Positions 28,543 through 36,100 of a DNA stretch of 64,000 bases are shown here, piece by piece. Both the position numbers and the translations under genes were made by a program. Numbering within the stretch: the first letter of the stretch is position 1; every line of letters starts with the position of its first letter. The notes below the pieces were generated by a model. That model was not told where the DNA came from. It searched no databases and worked only from the letters and a program-made list of their open reading frames with translations. This stretch comes from Pseudohalocynthiibacter aestuariivivens (lineage in GTDB: Bacteria > Pseudomonadota > Alphaproteobacteria > Rhodobacterales > Rhodobacteraceae), in the NCBI RefSeq assembly GCF_018457175.1, contig NZ_JAGFNU010000002.1:337129-401128 (forward strand). Reading direction: 5' to 3'.

Positions 28543-28692
28543 ATGCCTATGACTAATTCTATAGCCTTGGTTTTGGGTTTCCTGATAATCGCGCTTTTTG
28601 TCGTTGATTACTTTTTCCTCCATTGGGGCATCCCGCTTTTTGTCGGCAAAAAATTCGCTGAACTTTCTGAATTTGTAGCATTCTGGCGATAA
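28543..28692 (+). CDS. Small single-span membrane protein between the two gap genes
   Basis: This 49-residue frame lies between the two GAPDH genes. Residues 6-27 are strongly hydrophobic (IALVLGFLIIALFVVDYFFL), then a short basic amphipathic tail ends EFVAFWR. I recall similar short proteins beside gap genes in other Rhodobacteraceae, sometimes mislabelled as GAPDH, but I cannot verify this here. Two starts are possible, ATG 28543 and ATG 28549; neither has a clear ribosome site, the nearest GAGGAG being over 25 bases upstream. Function unknown. Confidence 0.65.
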   Translation: MPMTNSIALVLGFLIIALFVVDYFFLHWGIPLFVGKKFAELSEFVAFWR

Positions 28693-28731
28693 GCCGCTCA
28701 TTTTGCGGTTGACCTTCTGAATTAAATACAC

Positions 28732-28747
28732 ATGTTAGCGATAACAT
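28732..28747. promoter_or_regulatory. Operator-like near-palindrome upstream of the second gap gene
   Basis: ATGTTAGCGATAACAT is a 16-base inverted repeat with one mismatched pair at its centre. It fits TGNTANCGNTANCA exactly, the same pattern seen before the first gap gene. It lies 50 bases before the start codon. Binding by a CceR-like LacI protein is inference. Confidence 0.6.
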
Positions 28748-28797
28748 TTTCAGGTAGCGCACGGAACTGCGATGCCAACAAGAAAAGGGATCGCGTC

Positions 28798-29799
28798 ATG
28801 TCAGTTAAAGTAGCAATCAATGGTTTTGGGCGAATTGGCCGGAACATTCTTCGCGCAATTGTTGAATCCGGCCGTACTGACATCGAAGTTGTCGCAATCA
28901 ATGACCTTGGACCGGTCGAAACCAATGCACATCTTTTACAGTACGACTCGGTCCACGGCCGTTTCCCAGTCAAAGTTAAAACAACAGACGGCTCCATTGA
29001 CGTTGGATATGGCCCAATCAAAGTCACAGCGTTGCGAAACCCGGCAGACTTGCCTTGGGGGCATATTGATATCGTTCTGGAATGCACAGGCCTATTTAGC
29101 GACAAAGACGATGCGGTGGTCCATCTCAAGAATGGCGCAAGCCGGGTGCTGGTATCCACCACATCAAAGGGTTCCGATAAAACAATCGTTTATGGCGTGA
29201 ATCACAACACCCTGAACGGCGATGACGAGATCGTATCAAACGCGTCCTGCACCACGAACTGCCTTGCTCCAGTCGCGAAAGTTCTTCACGAAGCCTTTGG
29301 TATCAAACGCGGGTTCATGACAACGGTGCACAGCTATACCGGTGACCAACCCGTTCTGGATACGATGCACCGCGATCTTTATCGTGCGCGCGCGGCCGGG
29401 CTTTCAATGATACCAACGACCACGGGGGCTGCACGCGCGGTCGGGTTGGTCCTGCCCGAACTCGACGGAAAACTTGATGGCGTCGCAATCCGTGTGCCGA
29501 CACCAAATGTGTCCGCAGTAGACTTTACCTTTGATGCGGGACGAGACGTGACACCCGATCAAATCAATGAAGCGATGCGCAATGCCGCTGCAGGGCCGCT
29601 CAAGGGTGTGTTGGATATTACCGATCACAAGCTTGTATCAATGGATTTTAACCATAACGCGCACTCATCTATTTTTGCGACAGATCAAACCCGGGTTTTG
29701 GACGGCAATATGGTGCGCGTTCTCGCGTGGTACGACAATGAATGGGGCTTTTCCAACCGTATGGCAGACACTGCTGTTGAGATGGGAAAATATCTCTAA
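28798..29799 (+). CDS. gap: Glyceraldehyde-3-phosphate dehydrogenase (second copy)
   Basis: This 333-residue paralogue of the preceding gene has INGFGRIGR, INDLGPVETNAHL with the Asp36 expected for NAD binding, and SNASCTTNC at the active site. The start was set at ATG 28798 (MSVKVAINGFG) behind AGAAAAGGGA; the open frame extends 22 codons upstream across the operator-like repeat without conserved sequence. The two gap genes are clearly related but well diverged, so they are an old duplication, not a recent repeat. It converges on coaD. Confidence 0.95.
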   Translation: MSVKVAINGFGRIGRNILRAIVESGRTDIEVVAINDLGPVETNAHLLQYDSVHGRFPVKVKTTDGSIDVGYGPIKVTALRNPADLPWGHIDIVLECTGLFSDKDDAVVHLKNGASRVLVSTTSKGSDKTIVYGVNHNTLNGDDEIVSNASCTTNCLAPVAKVLHEAFGIKRGFMTTVHSYTGDQPVLDTMHRDLYRARAAGLSMIPTTTGAARAVGLVLPELDGKLDGVAIRVPTPNVSAVDFTFDAGRDVTPDQINEAMRNAAAGPLKGVLDITDHKLVSMDFNHNAHSSIFATDQTRVLDGNMVRVLAWYDNEWGFSNRMADTAVEMGKYL

Positions 29800-29862
29800 C
29801 CTGAAAAGCATCCTACAAAATGGAACGATATTTCCACTTTTCCTTTTCAAAACAGTATTCTG

Positions 29863-30360
29863 TTAGCCATTGTTAAACTTTGACTTCAATGCCAGATTCA
29901 CCTCGGGCGGAACGAATTTCGAAACATCACCATCAAGACGGGCAATCTCTTTGACCAGTTTCGATGCAATCGCCTGATGGCGCGCTTCTGCCATTAGAAA
30001 AACTGTTTCTACGGTGTTATCCAGTGCACGGTTCATGCCCACCATCTGGTATTCATATTCAAAATCAGCGACAGCGCGCAGGCCACGAATGATGATTTGC
30101 GCACCAACGTCATGAGCGCAATCAATCAGAAGGTTTTCAAAAGGGTGCGCAACAATCTCAATTCCCGTTGTCTTCATCAACTCGGCGCATTCCGCTTCAA
30201 TCATCACCACACGCTCTTCAAGCGTAAACAAAGGCCCTTTATCACGATTAATGGCAATACCAATCACCAGGCGGTCAACCAAAGCCGCCGCGCGCCGAAT
30301 GATATCCAGATGGCCAAGTGTGACCGGATCAAACGTTCCAGGATAAAGACCGATACGCAT
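29863..30360 (-). CDS. coaD: Phosphopantetheine adenylyltransferase
   Basis: This 165-residue nucleotidyltransferase makes dephospho-CoA from 4'-phosphopantetheine and ATP. The TxGH motif is visible as TLGH (residues 14-17) after YPGTFDP, and a second signature is RGLRAVADFEYEYQM near 93. The length is normal. It follows the CBS-domain gene by 88 bases on the same strand and converges on the second gap gene. Confidence 0.97.
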   Translation of the reverse strand: MRIGLYPGTFDPVTLGHLDIIRRAAALVDRLVIGIAINRDKGPLFTLEERVVMIEAECAELMKTTGIEIVAHPFENLLIDCAHDVGAQIIIRGLRAVADFEYEYQMVGMNRALDNTVETVFLMAEARHQAIASKLVKEIARLDGDVSKFVPPEVNLALKSKFNNG

Positions 30361-30448
30361 AGTGGCGCCCCTTTATTGCTCGCCGCACGCAACAATATTG
30401 CGAACAGGATTGCAAGAGCATTCGGCAACGCAGCAAAAACGTTGTAAA

Positions 30449-30883
30449 TCAGTGACCCATAATCATGCCCTGAAGCGCTTCCTTCTCCATTGCAAGTTCT
30501 GCTAATTGCGCTTTGACCACATCGCCGATCGAAATTACTCCGATCATTTTGCCGCCTTCCAAAACAGGCATATGGCGGAACCGGCCTTCGGTCATCATCT
30601 GCAAAATCGCATCCACCTTGTCACCGGGTGCGCAAGTTACGATATCGCGGGTCATCAAGTCGTCCACCTTGTCAGACATGCAGCTCGGCCCTCTTTTGCC
30701 CAACTCTCGCACTATATCTCGCTCTGAAAGAATGCCTTCGGCTTTGTTGCCATCTTTGGACACCACGACCGTCCCGATCTTTCGCTCTGACAGAATGGTT
30801 GCAGCATCGGACACTTTTGAACCCGGTTCGATAGAAACTACGTCCTGTCCGGTTTTGGATTTGAGTATCTGATGAACAAGCAT
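30449..30883 (-). CDS. CBS-domain pair protein
   Basis: This 144-residue protein is made up of two CBS domains (about residues 10-65 and 75-130; GTVVVSKDGNKAEGILSERDIVREL and RHMPVLEGGKMIGVISIGDVVK are the typical ends, given here in part). Stand-alone CBS pairs bind adenine nucleotides or NAD and regulate other proteins, but no specific partner can be named. It has a short C-terminal helix with several Met residues. The gene sits between a LysR gene and coaD on the same strand. Confidence 0.9.
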   Translation of the reverse strand: MLVHQILKSKTGQDVVSIEPGSKVSDAATILSERKIGTVVVSKDGNKAEGILSERDIVRELGKRGPSCMSDKVDDLMTRDIVTCAPGDKVDAILQMMTEGRFRHMPVLEGGKMIGVISIGDVVKAQLAELAMEKEALQGMIMGH

Positions 30884-30940
30884 TCGTAACCTCCTGATGC
30901 AAAAATTCTTACCTCAGCGTCGCCGCGCATTTGTGATCTG

Positions 30941-31843
30941 TCAAGTAAGCGCTTCTAATCGCGTCACTTCGCGCCGAATCCCCTGCCCTAAAAGGTCTGC
31001 AAAACGGTTTAATCGCTCTACCCGGCGGTCATCAGCGTGGCGCACAAGGTAAAAAGATCGCGTTAAACTTATCTGGTCTGTCAATATTTTCCGTATTCCC
31101 GTGGTCGAGGGAATCGCAAAATCATGCACAATCGCCACCCCTGCGCCTTGCCGAACGAAGTTGAACTGGACCGAGAATGAGTTTGAGGTGAGCGTCGCAG
31201 TGTTCGTCTTCAACTCGCCCAGATAATCCAGTTCCTTGTCAAAAATCATATCCGAAATATACCCGATGACACGGTGATTTTTCAGGTCAGCCACAGCGTT
31301 GATTGGTGGGTGCGTCCCAAGATAGCTTTCCGAGGCAGCAAGATGTAAGCGATAGTCTGAGACTTTCTGAACAAGCAGCCGACCGGCTGTTGGAGGTGAC
31401 ACCGTAACGGCCATATCCGCTTCGCGTTTTGACAGGTTAAACACCCTTGGCAACGCAACGATCTGCACCTCAAGCCCCGGATTATCATCACAAATTTCAG
31501 CACACACCTGGGGCAACAGGTAGTTCGCGCTGCCGTCAGGCGCCCCGATGCGGATGCTACCGGTCAATTGCCCCGCCTGCCCGCGTAAATCCTCGACCGC
31601 CATTGTCAGGCTTTGCTCGGCGCGCGCAGCGTGGTGTTGCAGCCGCTCCCCATCTTCGGTCAACCGATAGCCTTGCGGCGACTTCGCAAAAAGGGTTGCG
31701 CCAAGATCTTCTTCCAATCTTGCAACACGCCGACCAACAGTTGCAGGATCGACTTTAAGGGCGGCTCCTGCACGCGAAAGGCTTTCTGTTCGCGCCACCG
31801 CCAGAAAAATTCGCATGTCATCCCAGTGTAGTTTCACCGCCAT
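30941..31843 (-). CDS. LysR-family transcriptional regulator
   Basis: This 300-residue regulator has the N-terminal helix-turn-helix near residues 20-45 (LSRAGAALKVDPATVGRRVA) and a LysR effector domain starting LTGSIRIGAPDGSANYLLP. It is divergent from mmsA with 97 bases between the start codons. That arrangement suggests control of mmsA, but the shared region carries TTTGCAAA-type repeats known for a different regulator family (ScfR/PccR), so more than one protein may act there. The effector is unknown. Confidence 0.88.
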   Translation of the reverse strand: MAVKLHWDDMRIFLAVARTESLSRAGAALKVDPATVGRRVARLEEDLGATLFAKSPQGYRLTEDGERLQHHAARAEQSLTMAVEDLRGQAGQLTGSIRIGAPDGSANYLLPQVCAEICDDNPGLEVQIVALPRVFNLSKREADMAVTVSPPTAGRLLVQKVSDYRLHLAASESYLGTHPPINAVADLKNHRVIGYISDMIFDKELDYLGELKTNTATLTSNSFSVQFNFVRQGAGVAIVHDFAIPSTTGIRKILTDQISLTRSFYLVRHADDRRVERLNRFADLLGQGIRREVTRLEALT

Positions 31844-31852
31844 ACCAACAAA

Positions 31853-31901
31853 TTTGCAAAACGCTTTTGTAAAACTACCTCTTTTCCTTACAAAATTGCA
31901 A
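31853..31901. promoter_or_regulatory. TTGCAAA-type repeats upstream of mmsA
   Basis: TTTGCAAA (31853-31860) and TTTGTAAA (31866-31873) are separated by five bases and form an extended inverted repeat. A second element, TTACAAAATTGCAA (31888-31901), has the same half-sites in reverse. The established motif of the propionyl-CoA regulator PccR in Rhodobacter sphaeroides is TTTGCAAA-X4-TTTGCAAA. Since MmsA makes propionyl-CoA, regulation by a PccR-like protein fits. Confidence 0.5.
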
Positions 31902-31940
31902 GCCTATCCTCAACTGAAATTTAAAAAGGAGGAGGGCTCC

Positions 31941-33437
31941 ATGGAACTTTCGCATTGGATTAATGGTAAACACGTTAAAGGCACGTCAGGACGTTTTGCT
32001 GATGTTTTCAACCCGGCCACTGGCGAAGTACAGGCAAAGGTGCCGCTTGCATCCAAAGCTGAACTTGATGCCGCCGTCGCTGATGCAGCCAAAGCACAAG
32101 TCGGCTGGGCCGCCCAGAACCCGCAAAAACGCGCACGCGTCATGATGGCACTGGTACAACTCATCAATCGCGACATGGACAAGCTTGCCGAGGCACTAAG
32201 CCGCGAACACGGGAAAACCTTTGTCGACGCCAAGGGTGACGTTCAGCGTGGCCTCGAAGTAATTGAATACTGCATTGGTGCGCCTCAAATGCTGAAAGGC
32301 GAATTCACTGACAGTGCTGGTCCTGGCATCGATATGTATTCGATGAAACAGGCATTGGGTGTTGTCGCCGGTATAACGCCCTTCAACTTTCCTGCAATGA
32401 TCCCTCTCTGGAAAATGGGCCCTGCCCTGTCCTGCGGCAACTCAATGATCCTGAAACCATCAGAGCGTGACCCTTCAGTTCCGCTTATGCTGGCAGAACT
32501 CTGTAAAGAAGCTGGACTGCCAGATGGTGTGCTGCAGGTTGTGAATGGTGACAAAGAAGTTGTTGACGCGATTCTTGACAACGAAACCATCCAGGCTGTC
32601 GGTTTTGTGGGCTCAACCCCAATCGCGCAGTACATCTATTCGCGCAGCACGGCGAACGGCAAGCGTTGCCAGTGTTTCGGTGGCGCGAAAAACCACATGA
32701 TCATCATGCCGGACGCTGACCTTGATCAGGCGGCGGATGCACTGTTGGGTGCTGGTTATGGGGCCGCAGGCGAACGCTGCATGGCCATTTCAGTGGCGGT
32801 CCCGGTTGGTGATGAAACGGCTGACAAGCTGATCGCAAAACTGGTTCCACGCGTCGAAGCGCTCAAAGTTGGCCCATATACCGCTGGCGATGATGTGGAC
32901 TACGGCCCTGTCGTGACGGCTGCCGCCAAAGAAAACATTCTGCGCCTCGTTGAGACCGGTGTTGATCAGGGTGCGACACTTGTCGTCGACGGTCGTAACT
33001 TCAACTTGCAAGGCTATGAAGATGGCTTTTTTGTTGGACCGCATCTTTTCGACAACGTGACAACTGACATGGATATCTACCAACAAGAGATTTTTGGACC
33101 TGTCCTGTCCACTGTCCGTGCTAAAACTTACGAAGAAGCAATCGGTTACGCCATGGATAACCAATATGGCAATGGTACAGCAATTTTCACCCGCGATGGT
33201 GATACGGCACGTGATTTTGCGAACCGGATCAACGTCGGCATGGTCGGCGTTAACGTTCCGATTCCTGTCCCTCTTGCCTATCACACGTTTGGTGGATGGA
33301 AAAAATCCGGTTTTGGTGATCTGAACCAACATGGCCCGGATGCGTTCAAGTTTTACACCCGTACGAAAACAGTGACCTCTCGCTGGCCATCGGGCATTAA
33401 AGAAGGCGGCGAATTCTCTATTCCCGTTATGGAGTAA
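31941..33437 (+). CDS. mmsA: Methylmalonate-semialdehyde dehydrogenase (CoA-acylating)
   Basis: This 498-residue aldehyde dehydrogenase converts methylmalonate semialdehyde to propionyl-CoA and CO2 in valine catabolism; it also acts in inositol breakdown in some bacteria. The catalytic Cys280 is in GERCMA, and the N-terminus ELSHWINGKHVKG and the segment GITPFNFPAMIPLWK are family-specific. The start at 31941 follows AAGGAGGAG; the upstream extension of the frame overlaps regulatory repeats and is not conserved. It is a single-gene unit with its own terminator. The divergent LysR gene and the repeats upstream suggest substrate-responsive control. Confidence 0.94.
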   Translation: MELSHWINGKHVKGTSGRFADVFNPATGEVQAKVPLASKAELDAAVADAAKAQVGWAAQNPQKRARVMMALVQLINRDMDKLAEALSREHGKTFVDAKGDVQRGLEVIEYCIGAPQMLKGEFTDSAGPGIDMYSMKQALGVVAGITPFNFPAMIPLWKMGPALSCGNSMILKPSERDPSVPLMLAELCKEAGLPDGVLQVVNGDKEVVDAILDNETIQAVGFVGSTPIAQYIYSRSTANGKRCQCFGGAKNHMIIMPDADLDQAADALLGAGYGAAGERCMAISVAVPVGDETADKLIAKLVPRVEALKVGPYTAGDDVDYGPVVTAAAKENILRLVETGVDQGATLVVDGRNFNLQGYEDGFFVGPHLFDNVTTDMDIYQQEIFGPVLSTVRAKTYEEAIGYAMDNQYGNGTAIFTRDGDTARDFANRINVGMVGVNVPIPVPLAYHTFGGWKKSGFGDLNQHGPDAFKFYTRTKTVTSRWPSGIKEGGEFSIPVME

Positions 33438-33492
33438 TCGCAGAAATTGCTTTATACAAATCTATAGCTGCAAAATTCGGCAATTGGTCAAG

Positions 33493-33522
33493 GCCCGGTA
33501 CGCACTGCGTGTCGGGCTTTTT
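33493..33522 (+). terminator. mmsA terminator
   Basis: GCCCG (33493-33497) and CGGGC (33513-33517) with an inner ACGC/GCGT helix and a symmetric GT/GT internal loop are followed by five T. It lies 56 bases after the mmsA stop. Confidence 0.75.
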
Positions 33523-33828
33523 CTTCCATTCGCCCTTGCAAGGCTAGATTAAAATTTGCGGATTTATGTGAGCCAATTCTGCGAAACTTAAATCTATATA
33601 GTACAAAATTTCTGCAACTTAGCGGGGCATGACAGGCGAAATTCACAGATCTTCGTAACATCTTTTGCCAACTCAATTGTGGCAAAGAAAGGCGGAAAAA
33701 ACAAAACGGTCATAAAATAACCTCAGGAGGGGTAAAATTAAGACTGTTTCCCCGATTTATATTTTAATGCTAGCGTAGTTCGAAACAATCGCTCTACAAC
33801 CCAGAGGCGGGTATCGGCAAAGGGAAGA
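33523..33828. other. AT-rich gap before the kinase island
   Basis: No gene is seen in these 306 bases. The one structured element is an inverted repeat TTTGCCA (33664-33670) with TGGCAAA (33680-33686) around a nine-base centre. An AGGAGGGG stretch near 33724 is not followed by an open frame. The promoter of the histidine kinase is expected here but I cannot place it firmly. Confidence 0.55.
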
Positions 33829-35898
33829 ATGAAGAGTTCACTGGGATCATTTTTGCGAAAACGGGGGCATCTACTGCTCTATTTTGTTGTTTGTTGTCTG
33901 ATCCTTTCTTTTGGCTTTGCGCTTGACAGGTTGAATGCCAAAAATGCCGTTGTTGATCTTCGAATTTCTCTTATCGAAAAAGGCGCGACACTGCGCGCTC
34001 AGCTTGAGCGTGAGCTTATCGGAAAGATATTGATGTCGCGCGGGCTTGTCGTCGCAGTTATTACGAACCCCGGCATTTCTCAATCACAGTTTTCTGAAAT
34101 TGCCGAACAACTTAAGCGTAACAATCCGGATATTATTAACATTGCTGCAGCACCGGATATGGTCGTCAAACTTGTATATCCCTATGCCGAGAATTCTGCG
34201 GTAATCGGGTTTGACTACCGTAGTTCCGAAGCACAATTAACCAGTGTGGAAATGGCCCAGGAAACAGGGATGCCAATTGTCTCAGGTCCGGTCAACCTCA
34301 TACAGGGTGGAACGGGTTTTATCATACGGACACCGGTATTCATTTCTGATGAGGAAAGTGACTCTGAATCTTTTTGGGGGATTGTTTCCATCGTTGTAGA
34401 CGATACCCTCTTTTACAAAAACGCCGGCTTGCTTGACGGTATCGCAACAGCAAACATTGCCTTGCGGGGCCATGATGGTAAAGGCGCACAAGGGGCTGTT
34501 ATTTTTGGAGATGAAGCTACGTTTTCAACCGACCCGGTCATCCTTCCTGTCGCGCTTCCTTATGGGTCTTGGCAACTTGCTTTGGCACCCAAGGGTGGCT
34601 GGCCTCTTCACGCGGACAACTATCTGAAAACCTGGCGCGACGTCATTTTGTTTGGCTCTTTGTTTTTATTTCTGTTGGTCGCTTTGCGGAATTTTTGGGT
34701 GCGCAAGGAAGAAGCAGAGCAACAGTTGGTTCAGGCAATTGAATCAATTGATGACGGATTCGCCCTTTATGATGAGCAAGACAGATTTGTAATGTGCAAC
34801 TCAAAATATCGCCAGATCTATGCAAAAACTGCCGACATGTTCAGACCCGGTGTTCCGTTTGAAGACATTATCCGGGAAGGTGTCAGGCGCGGGCAATATT
34901 CTGATGCGATTGGAAATGAAACAGAGTGGATACGAAAAAGGTTAGAAGATCACAGGGCCGCCAGCTCGGTCGTCGTTCAACAACTTGAAAACGAGCGTTG
35001 GCTGAAAATTTCAGAACGTAAAACACCTAACGGAAGTACCGTTGGGTTCCGGGTTGATATTTCGGAACTCATGCTCGCCAGAAATTCTGCAGAACGAGCG
35101 AATAATGAAAAAACGAACTTTATTAATAATATCAGCCACGAACTGAGAACCCCGTTAACAGTTATACTCGGATATAATTCCTTTTTGGCAAAGCCCGAGT
35201 TCCTGCCATCTCACAAAATACTAAGCGCGGCTCTGGAAAATTCGCGATCTAAAAAAGATGATTTGAAACAAGCTATTAAAGGCTTTCTTGATGATGTCGT
35301 AAATTACGCTGGCCAAATGAACACCGCTGGCCAGCATCTTCTTGCTCTGATCAATGACATTTTGGATATCTCGAAAATCGAAGAAGGTAAGATGGAACTC
35401 AATCGACAACGGATTGATGTTGATACGATCGTTAAATCCGTTGCAGAGCAGTTCAAACATCATTCCGGTGCGAAGAAAATCGAAATTTTCAGAGAGACCC
35501 ACAATGAATTCGTACTAGCAGATGAAACAAGGCTGCGGCAGACGCTCATTAATCTGGTTGGAAATGCTATCAAATTTACGGACCGAGGGTTTGTAAAAAT
35601 TTACACAAAGGCCAAGGGTGACTTTGTCCATTTTTACGTTGAAGATACCGGTGTCGGCATAACCGAGAAAGATCAAAAAACTTTGTTCCAACGTTTCAGC
35701 CAGATCGACTCTTCAGTCACAAGATCTTTTGGAGGCACGGGCTTGGGGCTTTCGATCTGCAAATTCCTGGTCGAAATACACGGCGGTGAGATCAGTGTAG
35801 TAAGTACATATGGCGTGGGCAGCACGTTCAGTTTTTCTATTCCGTCCTGGACCGAGATCGGCGAAAAAGGCGTTGCCGAAGAAGCGTTGCAAGGCTGA
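33829..35898 (+). CDS. Membrane sensor histidine kinase with CHASE and PAS domains
   Basis: This 689-residue protein has a membrane helix at about 14-32, a periplasmic CHASE-type domain (about 60-260; NIAAAPDMVVKLVYPYAEN), a second helix near 270-288, a PAS domain (about 300-405; DDGFALYDEQDRFVMCNSKY) and a kinase core. The phospho-accepting His437 is in NISHELRTPLT. The ATPase boxes are NLVGNAIKFT, DTGVGI, FQRFSQ and GGTGLGL. The segment between the His and LINDILDISK is about 30 residues longer than usual, with a charged helix-like insert. It has no receiver domain, so phosphate probably goes to one of the nearby receivers. Confidence 0.92.
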   Translation: MKSSLGSFLRKRGHLLLYFVVCCLILSFGFALDRLNAKNAVVDLRISLIEKGATLRAQLERELIGKILMSRGLVVAVITNPGISQSQFSEIAEQLKRNNPDIINIAAAPDMVVKLVYPYAENSAVIGFDYRSSEAQLTSVEMAQETGMPIVSGPVNLIQGGTGFIIRTPVFISDEESDSESFWGIVSIVVDDTLFYKNAGLLDGIATANIALRGHDGKGAQGAVIFGDEATFSTDPVILPVALPYGSWQLALAPKGGWPLHADNYLKTWRDVILFGSLFLFLLVALRNFWVRKEEAEQQLVQAIESIDDGFALYDEQDRFVMCNSKYRQIYAKTADMFRPGVPFEDIIREGVRRGQYSDAIGNETEWIRKRLEDHRAASSVVVQQLENERWLKISERKTPNGSTVGFRVDISELMLARNSAERANNEKTNFINNISHELRTPLTVILGYNSFLAKPEFLPSHKILSAALENSRSKKDDLKQAIKGFLDDVVNYAGQMNTAGQHLLALINDILDISKIEEGKMELNRQRIDVDTIVKSVAEQFKHHSGAKKIEIFRETHNEFVLADETRLRQTLINLVGNAIKFTDRGFVKIYTKAKGDFVHFYVEDTGVGITEKDQKTLFQRFSQIDSSVTRSFGGTGLGLSICKFLVEIHGGEISVVSTYGVGSTFSFSIPSWTEIGEKGVAEEALQG

Positions 35899-36100
35899 TT
35901 GGTTTGGATTTTTTCTAAAACCTTATTTCTAAAGGTTTTGCCAGCCAACATGATCAAATTAAATAAGACGTTTGCCCAAAGAAAATCACAATTGGGTCAA
36001 AAAATAATACGACTTCCCACCTGATAGTACATCAAAGGTTTTGAGCATAACCGAATGCGGGTTTTGAAACATTCGGCTAAACGCGACGATGGGAAAAAAA

